NCBI RefSeq assembly: GCF_008635795.1
Contig: NZ_VWRQ01000020.1
Coordinates: 62,001-126,000 of the forward strand
DNA: 64,000 nt
Reading direction: 5' to 3'
From: Paenibacillus tepidiphilus
Lineage (GTDB): Bacteria > Bacillota > Bacilli > Paenibacillales > Paenibacillaceae
Shown here: piece by piece, positions 46,799 to 56,404 of the stretch
How positions within the stretch are numbered: position 1 is the stretch's first letter
Layout: each line of letters opens with the position of its first letter
Notes under the pieces: model-generated
Told to the model about the DNA's origin: nothing
The model's database searches: none
Seen by the model: the letters and a program-made list of their open reading frames with translations, nothing else
Translations under genes and position numbers: made by a program

Positions 46799-47479
46799 AT
46801 GTTTTTAGTGTTCCAGAACATTATAGCAGCTGTAAAGCTGCATCTCTTTGGCATTGAAAAAACGACGATTTCAAAAGAGATAGAAGTCACTGAAGAGGAT
46901 TTAATAAGTATCAAGAATATAGATTTAATACCCGTTACTGTTCAAGATGAGGAGAAGAAAGAATCCCTTAGTGTTTTAGTTCGTACGTTATATTATGTCA
47001 TCGAAATCCAAGAGGAGTTTGAGTATTTTGAATATCGTAACAATTGGGATCGGAACAATGCAGCTGTAAGTATATTATTGAGCTGGCTTTGGAACTCATC
47101 AAGGGGGATTAAAGATGTTGAAATTTCATTATTAAATTCATGGGGCAAACAAGAAGTCTATAAATTAAAGGCCTTTTTTACAGATACTTAATCCATAAAA
47201 ATTGCCAAGGAATATATTAAAGATTCCTCAGGAAACGATGAAGGATATACTTTTGAAGTGACATACATAGAGGATCCTTCGATTGCTCAATTGTCTACCC
47301 CCTACTGCGACACAGGATATGAAATTTCAGATTGGTTTACAGTTAAAGATAACTGCATTGATAGCAATTGCGATACATATGGAACAATATATAACACTAA
47401 AGCTGAGTCGCTTTATTTAATGTATGCTGAAGACACCCAAAAGCTTGTTGCAGTAAAGGTGAGGTATTGGTGTTTGTGA
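46799..47479 (+). pseudogene. Gene split by an in-frame TAA stop
   Basis: The frame from 46799 (or GTG 46808, better spaced from GAGGAG) runs to TAA at 47189-47191 and continues in the same frame, without another stop, to 47479. The upstream part (130 aa) and the downstream part (about 96 aa including a start-less segment) read as one ~226-residue soluble protein (...KLKAFFTDT*SIKIAKEYIKDSSG...). The downstream part alone lacks an RBS and the usual start. No family is recognised. It is a single nonsense mutation, a sequencing error or a rare readthrough. Confidence 0.6.
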
Positions 47480-47492
47480 TTTAATCCTAAAC

Positions 47493-48563
47493 TCACTTGC
47501 TGAAACGTTTTCCAACAACTATAGCAGCATGTTTTTCCTGTTGCCGGTATCTCCAAAGGTATCCTTGAGTCGTAATAATACTCTGATGTCCCAGAGCATC
47601 TTTAACTGCATCAATAGTAGATCCTGCAGAAGTCAAAAACGAAGCATAATAATGTCTACATGTATGAGGTGTAATGGGATCCGCTCTATATTTAAGAAAA
47701 GGGAGAGCGGATTTGTTAATTTCCTTTATAAAAAGGTTAGATAAATAAGCTGAATTGTAATGCCTACCATTAGGCTTTGGGAAAAATGCCGATTCGTCAG
47801 CTGGGTTTAATTCGGTTTCTAATCCTTTTCTTTCTCTAAATTCTTTAATTGTATCGAAAGTATCCTCAAAAATTAGGATAGGCCTTACCTTTCCGCCTTT
47901 GCCTTTCACGTCAATAAAATGAAAGCCGACAGTAGGAAGATAATAAGCTTTACGCCATTCGGCTGAAGCTAGCTCTTCTATGCGCATACCTGTACTAACT
48001 AAAACAGATAGGAGGGTGAACATATTAAAATTCCTTGGCCGAAAATATTCGAGTAACGCGTCTACCTCATGCTGATACATATCTCTGTTTTTTTGTTCGT
48101 CTTTTGGCTGAGCAACGTTCTTCATCATTATGGATAGATCAGAGGGAATTATTTTCTTGAGATGAATATAGCGAAGAAATTGTTTTAGGACAGAAACCTT
48201 TTTTCGAAATGTAGTATTTGCGTAATGTTCAGAAAGGCGGTCCTGATACACAAGAAGATCTGCTGGGTCGAGATGCTTTATTCCTCCCAATGAAGCGGAA
48301 TAAAGAAGAAACCCTTGTAAATCACGAAGGTATTCTTTCTTAGTACCCTGCACACGCTTTTTACCGTATGTAGGCTCGTCATGTAAGAAAATGTACATTA
48401 GCAATTCATCAGGAATTTCGTTCCAATTGGTATGTCTGAATTGCTCGGTAGATAATGTTTTGAACAAGCTGCTATCTAATAGGTTGAAACTGGTTGGGTA
48501 CCCTTTGAAATTAAAAGGATACAATATATTGGTATTATGAATATTAGTAGGCATGTTAGACAT
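47493..48563 (-). CDS. Tyrosine recombinase/integrase
   Basis: A 356-residue protein. The start at 48563 has AGGAG 8 nt upstream; a longer frame from 48614 lacks this. The catalytic set is complete: R194 (GMRIEELAS), K221 region (VKGKGGKVRPI), H300-x2-R303 (HTCRHYYASF), H326 (LGHQSII) and Y335 (TTQGYLWRY). The N-terminal SAM-like domain covers residues 45-140. It could integrate or resolve multimers of the element. It is convergent with the broken gene and divergent from the toxin-like gene. Confidence 0.88.
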   Translation of the reverse strand: MSNMPTNIHNTNILYPFNFKGYPTSFNLLDSSLFKTLSTEQFRHTNWNEIPDELLMYIFLHDEPTYGKKRVQGTKKEYLRDLQGFLLYSASLGGIKHLDPADLLVYQDRLSEHYANTTFRKKVSVLKQFLRYIHLKKIIPSDLSIMMKNVAQPKDEQKNRDMYQHEVDALLEYFRPRNFNMFTLLSVLVSTGMRIEELASAEWRKAYYLPTVGFHFIDVKGKGGKVRPILIFEDTFDTIKEFRERKGLETELNPADESAFFPKPNGRHYNSAYLSNLFIKEINKSALPFLKYRADPITPHTCRHYYASFLTSAGSTIDAVKDALGHQSIITTQGYLWRYRQQEKHAAIVVGKRFSK

Positions 48564-48764
48564 ATATGTATCTCCTATCAAAATGGAAAGTAAACTTATT
48601 TTATCATATTCCATTTTGTCAGATAAGATAGAAAAATTGATAATTTGCCTATGTTTAATTTAATATCGTAAAATAAACATCAGAAATGCATTTTACGTTA
48701 TGTACTAAGCCAAAATATGGTGTTAGTATATATAGAAAGTAATTCAAATAAGGGAGGGAAATTT

Positions 48765-49055
48765 ATGTATAATATCTCCATGGTCTCTAAAAGAGTTCAA
48801 AAAGAATTTAATGAGTTTAATGAAGAGGATAAGAAACGAATTTTAGATGCTTTTGAAATTCTGATTGAGAATCCATGGCCTCTTCAGCTTGGATTTAGTT
48901 CAGTGAATCGTTGTTCAACGGTAAAACGAATAAAGGTTCAGAGAATTCGTATTTTTTATAAAATCATCGACTCTGACATTTATATCGGGAAAATAGAAAA
49001 TAGGAACTCTCAATGTTATGAAAAGCAAATTCATAAATGGTTCGATGCCTGTTAG
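48765..49055 (+). CDS. RelE/ParE-like toxin family protein
   Basis: A 96-residue protein; the start at 48765 has GGGAGGG upstream. The pattern KRVQKEFNEFNEEDKKRILDAFEILIENPWP followed by a beta region VKRIKVQRIRIFYKIIDSDIYIGKIENR fits the RelE/ParE fold (helix-rich start, then four strands with basic residues). No antitoxin gene is found beside it on either side within 200 nt, so the assignment as a toxin is tentative; it could be a solitary or incomplete module. Confidence 0.6.
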   Translation: MYNISMVSKRVQKEFNEFNEEDKKRILDAFEILIENPWPLQLGFSSVNRCSTVKRIKVQRIRIFYKIIDSDIYIGKIENRNSQCYEKQIHKWFDAC

Positions 49056-49117
49056 ATGTGAAGGGTCTTTATCAGTATCTAATTAGTTACATCATTTATA
49101 ATGGAGGGAATTATATA

Positions 49118-49276
49118 ATGTGGGCATTTGTATTGTTGCCAACAATAATTCTGTTTATTTTTCTTACCGTTACTGAGAATACTAAATCCAAAGGAAGCGA
49201 TACTTCCAAATATGGTAGCGGTAAAAGTACTGGTAACTTAAGTTTTCAGCCTACCAAGCGCATCCGTCGCAAGTAA
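49118..49276 (+). CDS. Small one-span membrane peptide
   Basis: A 52-residue protein with RBS GGAGGG and start at 49118. An N-terminal hydrophobic helix (WAFVLLPTIILFIFLTV) is followed by a Ser/Lys-rich basic tail (GSDTSKYGSGKSTGN...RIRRK). No family is known; its form is that of many small membrane peptides including some type I toxins, but this is not evidence of function. Confidence 0.5.
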   Translation: MWAFVLLPTIILFIFLTVTENTKSKGSDTSKYGSGKSTGNLSFQPTKRIRRK

Positions 49277-49521
49277 AATGTTTGTTGGAATTATGAACCG
49301 GTGTAATAAATTGACGATTAGTTGTTCATCTGTCATAATTCAAGCTTTAAGTTACTGTTTAATTATGAGATATTTGAGAAATCATATTATCATGTGCAAG
49401 ATAGATTGCATTGCTTTGGGAAAAAAAGTATATTCATATATACATAATTTTGTTAAGCTACATATGGACTATGGGACTATATTCCTATCTGGACTATCTC
49501 CGTTGCGAGGGATCAAAACTA

Positions 49522-50496
49522 ATGTCAAAATATATCTCACAAAAGGAAATGGCCAACCTATTCGGGAAGTCTGTTAACACCATCAGACTATGGGTTGATA
49601 AAGGAATGATAACTGCTATCAATGCCGATACTTATCGCAGCGATGGTGGGTATCGTTTCAGTCAAGAAGAATATGAGAGAGTCAAACGGTTATTTGGTAC
49701 GGATGTTTTATTTTTAAAAGATGCTGCAGAACTGGTAGGAGTAACTAAACAGTACTTAGCGATGCTAGCTAAAGCTGATCCGCCTGAGATACCTAGTCAA
49801 CTAATTATGTACGGTCGGCAAGAGAGAAGAGTGTTCCGAAAAGCGGATTGCCTAATGCTAAAAGAAGCCCTGAAAGCAAAGAATACTCATCAGATGCGAG
49901 ACGGAGGCAGAGAACTTCAGTTATACAATAATGACCTTCGCTTGTTTGATAATTTCAGATACAATGAACAGCTAGTTATCGTTATTTCTGTAGAACCCGT
50001 AAAATTACTATCAGAAAATGGATATACAATAGAACCTAATGATGGTTCTTTACCTGTTTCTAATAAATGCCTGAATTTTCCATATGAGAAGCGAGCAGGT
50101 TCAATAATCTTTTCCTTCCCAAAACCTGAATCCATTACTTCAGAGATTTATCACCTATTAGAAAGAATGGTCTTCTATCTAGGCACAAAGAACGTAAGGG
50201 TATTTGATAGAGAATCGACTTATTATGTTAAAACGAGAAAGGGCGAGTTTAAGGGTACCCTATCGGACGTTGAACTTCTTAATAAATATAAGTTGGAAGG
50301 TCAACTTTCTTTTCATGGAGAAATGGTCTATCTAGATGGAGAAACGATCACTCGGAGATCGCACTTAAAGAAAACTGTTGTTAAATCAGTAGAAAAGTAT
50401 GCAGAAAATCATAACATGAATTTTGACCAAGCGTTAAATGAACTATTAAGAAAAGCGCTGCAAAGTGATCGAAGTAATAAATTTGACGAAGAATGA
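49522..50496 (+). CDS. MerR-like helix-turn-helix protein
   Basis: A 324-residue protein; start at 49522 (GAGGGA upstream). Residues 1-55 (YISQKEMANLFGKSVNTIRLWVDKGMI...GGYRFSQEEYERVKRLF) match a MerR winged helix with the typical 'R-W-x-x-x-G' start and a wing. A second HTH-like part (FLKDAAELVGVTKQYLAMLAKAD) is found near 70-95. The C-terminal ~200 residues carry an unfamiliar domain. It may regulate the neighbouring toxin-like or recombinase genes. A perfect hairpin covers its stop codon. Confidence 0.68.
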   Translation: MSKYISQKEMANLFGKSVNTIRLWVDKGMITAINADTYRSDGGYRFSQEEYERVKRLFGTDVLFLKDAAELVGVTKQYLAMLAKADPPEIPSQLIMYGRQERRVFRKADCLMLKEALKAKNTHQMRDGGRELQLYNNDLRLFDNFRYNEQLVIVISVEPVKLLSENGYTIEPNDGSLPVSNKCLNFPYEKRAGSIIFSFPKPESITSEIYHLLERMVFYLGTKNVRVFDRESTYYVKTRKGEFKGTLSDVELLNKYKLEGQLSFHGEMVYLDGETITRRSHLKKTVVKSVEKYAENHNMNFDQALNELLRKALQSDRSNKFDEE

Positions 50497-50539
50497 GTAA
50501 AGCGCCCTCTATTTGTAAAAGAGGGCGCTTTACTCATTC
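50491..50539 (+). terminator. Perfect 20-bp hairpin over the stop codon
   Basis: Arms gaatgagtaaagcgccctct (50491-50510) and its exact reverse complement at 50520-50539 flank a 9-nt loop. The stop codon lies in the left arm. A poly-T tail is missing, so it could be a bidirectional terminator or an RNA-stability element. Confidence 0.7.
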
Positions 50540-50569
50540 TTATGCTTATGCATCTAAACCTCGAGTAGT

Positions 50570-51235
50570 TTGAGAAGCCGGTTTCCATTGTAGAGTTTCG
50601 ACGCGCTGATACTGTTCCTCCCGCTATTAGCAGCTAAAGGAAATCTACGAGCTGTAGAGCAACCATAGATGCGTCCAACGCTTCACCTGCGCGGCACAGG
50701 CGGCGCCCAAGGATTGCTTTCTCTGGAAGGCCCTGATCATGTCGCGCACCGCAGAGGCAGTCGCCGAGCATCAGCAGGAATCTGTCCGGCTGAGTAGACC
50801 TGATTTCATTCGTCGTGTGGCTGACCTTCACCGTCTGGCGCAGCGGCGTCAGATCAATTACTGCAGATCCGGAAGACTTGCCATGTCGTACGCCGTCAAC
50901 GCGCTCCCAAGAGTAGACGTCCAGAAGCTGCAGGACTCTGTCCGGATGAAGAGACTTGTAGTGTGTTCGCCGTGCGTACGACTTTCATTCGTCAAGCACC
51001 AGCTTCGCTCCAGGCGCTGCAGATTCGGAAGGACTTGACCATGTCCCGCGTCGTCGAGGCACAGCCCGTCCAGTTAAACGGAGGGTTTTGCCGAACTGTA
51101 GAGTAACCTAGGGTGCATCCACTAGGCGGCCAATTTTCACCAGCCCAGTACCTGAGACGCCCGGGAAATTACTGTAGATTCGGAAGTGTGTGGCCATGTT
51201 GCGCGCCGGGAAATTGCCCCTCGGCGCGCCGTCCA
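50570..51235. repeat. GC-rich family C repeats, reverse orientation
   Basis: Units in the orientation opposite to the 14.4-17.1 kb array, e.g. caattactgcagatccgg near 50855 and tgtccggatgaagagacttg near 50938. No gene is supported in the ~670 nt. Confidence 0.6.
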
Positions 51236-51239
51236 GCTG

Positions 51240-51435
51240 TAGAAAGAAAATAGCGTTAGACTGAAAAATAAAGTATTAGACTCGAAATTAAGTTGTATAT
51301 TGGTGGTCCTTATAAAGCCGGGCTTACCATTCAGGGCGTCCGGCGACAGCGACCGGCACGAGCAGCTGCAGCTCGCGCTCCTGGTGCTCTGGACGATACC
51401 GGATTTCCCGTTCGGCGCAGCCGACACACGTTTTT
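51240..51435. repeat. AT-rich edge box plus family A fragment
   Basis: 51242-51300 holds agaaagaaaatagcgttagac and aataaagtattagact boxes, then about 1.5 units of the 81-bp family A repeat (cgaccggcacgagcagctg near 51350). The right edge is truncated. It lies about 200 nt before the Gabija-like pair. Confidence 0.7.
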
Positions 51436-51635
51436 TCAGGCAGGTTGAAGCTCGTGAATGCGGACGTTAATGCCATTTTCAATACATCGAGCAATTCTAT
51501 TTTCCTCTTGAAACGGCTTAAGTTAACAATAACAAAAGGTTCACACTTCAAAAAAAAAGATTAATGCGAGAATCAAGAGAGGATATAATATAATGACAAA
51601 GAATAGAATTTATAGGAATTGAGGTAGGGGCCAAC

Positions 51636-53762
51636 ATGTATCTGAAAGAGCTGAGAATCTGGAACTTCAGAAAATACGGAACCATTATTAATGAAGACAA
51701 TAGCTTACCGGGAACTACTGTACATTTCCACCCGACCTTTAACCTCCTGATTGGAGAAAATGACTCGGGGAAAACAGCAATTATTGATGCCATTAAACTT
51801 ACCCTGGGAACAACAAGCGATGACAATCTACGAATTACAGATGAGGACTTTTTTGTTCCGAAAGAGGGGGAAAGTACAACTGAACTAAAAATTGAATGCT
51901 TTCTTTCTGGGTTAAGCAAGGAAGAAGCAGGAATATTTTTCGAATGGCTGACGTTTGATCATGAGGGTAAATATGAACTACAGGTGAGATTATTTGCAAA
52001 GAAAAAGGCAGCGGAAGCTGGCATCGCAGAGCGGATCGATAAATACATAAAGGCAGGTCCTGAGGTTTCGTCTACCCGCCTCGAGGGATTAGCCAGAGAA
52101 ATTCTTCGCACAACTTATCTGAAGCCTTTAAGAAATGCTGAAATAGAACTCCAGCCGGGTATTCGTTCCCGGTTAGCGCAAATTTTAAGAAGCCATCCTG
52201 CTTTTATTGTCAAAGATCGGACAGTAAAGCATGAACTTGAATTAACCTTTGAGGAAGCTAATAACAGGGTAGAGGCTTTTTTCGATAAACCTTATGGAAC
52301 TGACCAAGACAAGACCATTCAGGTACAACTCCTACGATACCTAGAAGAATTTTTTAACAAGCCGGTAGGGGAGGAAGCGAAGCCTAAATCTTTGTTTAAA
52401 ATTACATCTGTGAAATTGAACGAAATTTTAAGAAGACTCAGTTTGTTGCTTGAAGAAGTACCCTCTGGTTTAGGCAGCTTAAACTTACTTTTTATTGCCG
52501 CGGAGTTACTTCTACACGATGACGATTTAGCCATGGGCCCCAACTTGACACTGATTGAGGAAATTGAGGCGCATCTTCACCCTCAGGCCCAATTACGCTT
52601 AATAAAGTATTTGCAAGAAAAAGTTACTGGTGAAACAGAAAGTCTAGGGAGTCAGTTCATTTTGAGCACTCATAGTACAACCCTTGCGGCGTCCACCCAG
52701 TTAAAGCATATTATTCTGCTGTATGATGGAATCGCTTATCCCATGGGATCAGAACATACTGATCTGGATTCAGAGGACTATGAATTTCTAGAACGTTTTT
52801 TAGATGCCACCAAATCCAATCTATTTTTTGCAAAAGGTGTTATTTTTGTAGAAGGTGACGCAGAAAATCTTCTTCTCCCAACGCTTGCAAACCTGATGGA
52901 TCGACCATTACATAAATTTGGAGTTTCTATCGTGAATATAGGCAATACAGCATTCAAAAGATACGTGAAAATTTACTCTAGATCAGCGGCTTGGCTTGAA
53001 AGTTATCCTGACACTAAAATGAAGATGCCCGTTTCAGTAGTGACAGACCTGGATGTGAGACCATTGCAATATTATTTAGATAAGAAGAAGAAAAGTGATG
53101 ATGAATTACCTGCCCTAAAAGATATCTATATTATAGATGAAGAAAACATCGATCAGGTTGCTGATCAGATGAAGATAGAATCCACACAGATTACCCATTT
53201 AATAAATCAAGCATTCGGCACTAAATCGAGTTTTAGAGAAGAACTTCAAAGCTATGCTAAAGTGGGCGTTGCTGCATTCACAAAGATTATTGAATTGACA
53301 ACGAAGACTCTTTCAGCAGAAACAATTGATTCCTTAAGAACACATAAAGCTCAAAAACTAATTGACAATTATGGTACTATGCAGGGGAATATCAATCTTT
53401 ACTATGCTGAAAAGTGGACTCTAGAGTATGAAATTGCATTAAGTGACTTGGGAATAATGCTGGCTGAAGCGATATTTACCATTCAGCATAAAGATCTTGA
53501 AAGTGCTGAACGAGAAGAAAAATTCAAGGCTCATAAGGAATCCCTTGGAAGCTTATCTGTGGAAGAAAGAGCGTATAAAATTTATAGACCGTTGCTTAAG
53601 AAAAATGTATCTAAGGCGGCAGCAGCGCAATACTTAGCGGTTATATTACAAAAGAATTCAGCAGAGGCACAACGAGTCCTGTTAACCGATGGGAATTTGC
53701 GCTATTTAAGAGATGCTATCTACAACGTCACTGGGGGAGCACCGGAAAATGCTACTACATGA
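51636..53762 (+). CDS. OLD-family ATP-dependent nuclease (GajA-like, Gabija defence)
   Basis: A 708-residue protein. An ABC-type ATPase head has Walker A GENDSGKT (residues 40-47) and a Walker B/D-loop region IEEIEAHLHPQAQ (near 305-318). A TOPRIM nuclease domain has VEGDAE (E406) and VVTDLDVRP (D471, D473). OLD/GajA proteins cut DNA as the nuclease of Gabija systems. It is longer than the well-studied GajA (about 580 residues), the extra length lying in the C-terminal helical region. The helicase gene starts 14 nt before its stop, so the two are co-translated. Confidence 0.8.
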   Translation: MYLKELRIWNFRKYGTIINEDNSLPGTTVHFHPTFNLLIGENDSGKTAIIDAIKLTLGTTSDDNLRITDEDFFVPKEGESTTELKIECFLSGLSKEEAGIFFEWLTFDHEGKYELQVRLFAKKKAAEAGIAERIDKYIKAGPEVSSTRLEGLAREILRTTYLKPLRNAEIELQPGIRSRLAQILRSHPAFIVKDRTVKHELELTFEEANNRVEAFFDKPYGTDQDKTIQVQLLRYLEEFFNKPVGEEAKPKSLFKITSVKLNEILRRLSLLLEEVPSGLGSLNLLFIAAELLLHDDDLAMGPNLTLIEEIEAHLHPQAQLRLIKYLQEKVTGETESLGSQFILSTHSTTLAASTQLKHIILLYDGIAYPMGSEHTDLDSEDYEFLERFLDATKSNLFFAKGVIFVEGDAENLLLPTLANLMDRPLHKFGVSIVNIGNTAFKRYVKIYSRSAAWLESYPDTKMKMPVSVVTDLDVRPLQYYLDKKKKSDDELPALKDIYIIDEENIDQVADQMKIESTQITHLINQAFGTKSSFREELQSYAKVGVAAFTKIIELTTKTLSAETIDSLRTHKAQKLIDNYGTMQGNINLYYAEKWTLEYEIALSDLGIMLAEAIFTIQHKDLESAEREEKFKAHKESLGSLSVEERAYKIYRPLLKKNVSKAAAAQYLAVILQKNSAEAQRVLLTDGNLRYLRDAIYNVTGGAPENATT

Positions 53763-55620
53763 TGAAAATCGAGAGAAAATCGAATCCCTGCTGCTTGGAG
53801 GAAACCGCCATTTCCAACCTGAGCAAGTTACCGTAATCAACTCAAGTCATTCAACAAACATTATGGCCTGTCCGGGAAGTGGAAAAACGACGGTACTAAT
53901 TGCTAAAATTTCTTTGCTCTTGGAAAAACTTAAAAAAGAAGGCTCAAATAAAGGGATCTGTGTCATTACCCATACGAATGTTGCTGTTGACGAGATTATT
54001 AAGAGCTTAAATAAACTAGGGATTAGCAGTATTGCATACCCTCATTTTATTGGGACTATTCATGAGTTTTTTAATGTGTTTTTTTCAATGAAGGCATATG
54101 GTGCTTATACTCAAAGGGATACCTTTTACTTAATGGATAATGAAGAATATAAGAGGTATTTTGAACGGTTTTTTGAGTATCACAGACCAGATTATTGGAC
54201 CTATGAAACACCTATTACTGCGGTCGATAGAACAGATATACATATTGACACCAATGATCAGCTTCGCATTATTTCAAGAAGAGCGGCTGGGAATTATCAT
54301 GAATCTATTTTAAATACGATTAAGGACATGTTTCGCAAAGGATTTTTAAGGCATTCCGATACTGTGGAACTTGCTAAGTGGTATATTCGCAACCATAAGG
54401 CGGCAATCCAGCAGGCATTTCAGAATCGGTTTCAATACTTCTTTATTGATGAAGCTCAGGATACCAGCACCGATCAATATGAGACGCTTAGAATGTTGAT
54501 TGAAAACAATGAAGAAACTGTAGTTCAGTGGTACGGAGATTCTTATCAAGCACTCTATAGCCTCTATGGTAAAGAGGATGCCTGGAGGCCGTCTCTAGAA
54601 GAAAGTCTACAAATAAACTACAGTAATCGCTTCGGAGAGAATATTGCTAACATTCTTAGAACAACATGTATTGAGGAATATACTACCCTGAAAGCCAATG
54701 TAGCAATTAACTCCGCCAAACCGCATCTTTTTATTTTTAATCATGAGAACAAAGAACACTTGTTAACGGTTTATTATCGAATGGTTTCTGAATTCAAAGC
54801 TGCTTCCGCTGAAACTGCCGGTATCAAAGGGAAAATAGCAGCGGTTTGTCACCATCATGATTCACTTGAGTGGTATTCAGAAGCGTATCAACGCTCCAAA
54901 GTCGGCAAGCCATTGTACTCACAAATGCAGGATTGTCTACATGAATGTCATCAATCATTGTTGGCTGGACTAAGAAGAAATGATAGCAGAGATAGGACGG
55001 AGAGAAACGAGTATTTAAAGAACATTTCTCAATTCTTAAGTCAGAAACATCCGAAGGTATACATTGAGATAAAGGCCATTTGGGCCAATTGGATTAGAGC
55101 CATTAATGAAGGAATGGATGAATCCGTAGTATTGGTTGAACTGGAGGCTAAATACAAGGAATGTATAGCAGCTGTCTTATATGAAGATATGACTAAAATT
55201 GAGCCTATAAGTATGACCAATCTGAGGAAGAGTTTAGAGAAAATTCTAGCGAAGGATCCGCAATCAGAACTTAGTGAGACAGTACTTACTGAAGAAATGA
55301 ATCTAGAGCTAAACACTATCCATGGAGTTAAAGGCGAAACTCACTTTGCTACGCTCCTCTTAGAATCGAATAGAGCTGGAAGTTCAGACATGTATTCGAT
55401 TTTCAGGTTTCTTACCGGCACTCATCAACCAGAATTGCTTGAAGATTCGTTTGTGAAAGATACTTTAAAACTGGCTTATGTTGCTCTAAGCCGGCCACGT
55501 TATTTCGCAGGTGTTGCCATGCTTGAGGAGAATATTTCAGATGAAGATATTCACAATGCAATAAGGCATGGTTGGAGGATCGTGAAAGTTGAAGAAGAAT
55601 ACAAACCATCCCTATCTTAA
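53749..55620 (+). CDS. UvrD/PcrA-like helicase (GajB-like, Gabija defence)
   Basis: A 623-residue protein. The start at 53749 follows GGGGAG; a frame 12 codons longer would overlap more and lacks this site. Motif I is CPGSGKTT (K46), motif II FIDEAQD (D235), motif III-like VVQWYGDSYQALY, and motif V/VI NTIHGVKGETH and AYVALSRPR. This is a superfamily 1A helicase, the partner of GajA-type nucleases. Downstream of a 14-nt overlap with the nuclease gene, it ends before a strong terminator, so the pair is a self-contained two-gene defence unit. Confidence 0.82.
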   Translation: MLLHDENREKIESLLLGGNRHFQPEQVTVINSSHSTNIMACPGSGKTTVLIAKISLLLEKLKKEGSNKGICVITHTNVAVDEIIKSLNKLGISSIAYPHFIGTIHEFFNVFFSMKAYGAYTQRDTFYLMDNEEYKRYFERFFEYHRPDYWTYETPITAVDRTDIHIDTNDQLRIISRRAAGNYHESILNTIKDMFRKGFLRHSDTVELAKWYIRNHKAAIQQAFQNRFQYFFIDEAQDTSTDQYETLRMLIENNEETVVQWYGDSYQALYSLYGKEDAWRPSLEESLQINYSNRFGENIANILRTTCIEEYTTLKANVAINSAKPHLFIFNHENKEHLLTVYYRMVSEFKAASAETAGIKGKIAAVCHHHDSLEWYSEAYQRSKVGKPLYSQMQDCLHECHQSLLAGLRRNDSRDRTERNEYLKNISQFLSQKHPKVYIEIKAIWANWIRAINEGMDESVVLVELEAKYKECIAAVLYEDMTKIEPISMTNLRKSLEKILAKDPQSELSETVLTEEMNLELNTIHGVKGETHFATLLLESNRAGSSDMYSIFRFLTGTHQPELLEDSFVKDTLKLAYVALSRPRYFAGVAMLEENISDEDIHNAIRHGWRIVKVEEEYKPSLS

Positions 55621-55655
55621 TAGAAGACGAAAATGAGGAAAAATGCGATTAAAGA

Positions 55656-55684
55656 GACGGTGCGCAAGGCACCGTCCTTTTTTA
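55656..55684 (+). terminator. Rho-independent terminator of the Gabija-like pair
   Basis: Stem gacggtgc / gcaccgtc with a short loop, followed by a T6 tract. Confidence 0.9.
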
Positions 55685-55856
55685 GGGTGTAAGTGAAGTT
55701 TTTATGTGTTTACTTCTTTAAGAACCTAGCAATACAGCATCAGATCACTAGACATACATTTACATACAAGGCATCATGGGACGAGCTTACTAACCAAAGC
55801 AAAGTCCAATACTGCCCGAATCCGAGGATGTAAATGTGGCAGATAGTTGAGGGTGT

Positions 55857-56260
55857 TGAAAGAAAATAGAGTATTAGACTGAAAAAATAAAGTATTAGAC
55901 TAGACGCCGCGATCGGCAGCCCCGGTTACACCGGTCAACTGCTTCGCATGCTTCAACTCGTACTCCTGGTTCTCTGAAAGCGCCGGAGGATCGCCAGCTC
56001 CGGTTACATCGGCCAGCTGCTTCACATGCTTCAACTCATGCTCCTGGTTCTCCGGAAGCGCCCGGGCGCCGTAATCGGCAACCGGCTTCGTCGGCCAGCG
56101 GCAGCGCATGCTTCTGTCTAATACTTTATTTTCTGGTCCGATTCTTTTTGGACACTCTCTTGATGTCCCAGTCTACTTCATATTTTTTAGTGTCTGACGA
56201 TTTTCATTACAGAAGGCCTCGTAGAATCAACAACTCCGGTCTAATTCTTTATTTTCTTCG
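55857..56260. repeat. Composite element with 78-bp units (family B, copy 2)
   Basis: Left boxes at 55861-55900 (agaaaatagagtattagac and aataaagtattagac), about three 78-bp GC-rich units, right box GTCTAATACTTTATTTTC (56116-56133), about 100 nt conserved with copy 1 at 17154-17736, and a final ggtctaattctttattttc box (56238-56260). It is about 180 nt shorter than copy 1, mainly two fewer units and a shorter left edge. Confidence 0.85.
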
Positions 56261-56404
56261 CACAGCTACAACTCCGTATAACCAGGTTGCCCCCTGACGA
56301 ATCCGTGCGGTACACTTGGTAACGGAGGGATTTTCGGCTGTTAAGGAGAAAATAAATTTCTATACCGATTAAACTTGACGATTCACAAAAAAGGCGGTTA
56401 ATGA

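Noticed and set aside
48765..49276. Complete toxin-antitoxin operon at the RelE-like gene
   Set aside because: No antitoxin with a DNA-binding domain lies on either side; the neighbouring 52-aa membrane peptide is unlike any RelB/ParD antitoxin.
49278..49577. Open frame of 99 codons
   Set aside because: No RBS, Cys/Ile-rich composition and a long overlap with the MerR-like gene.
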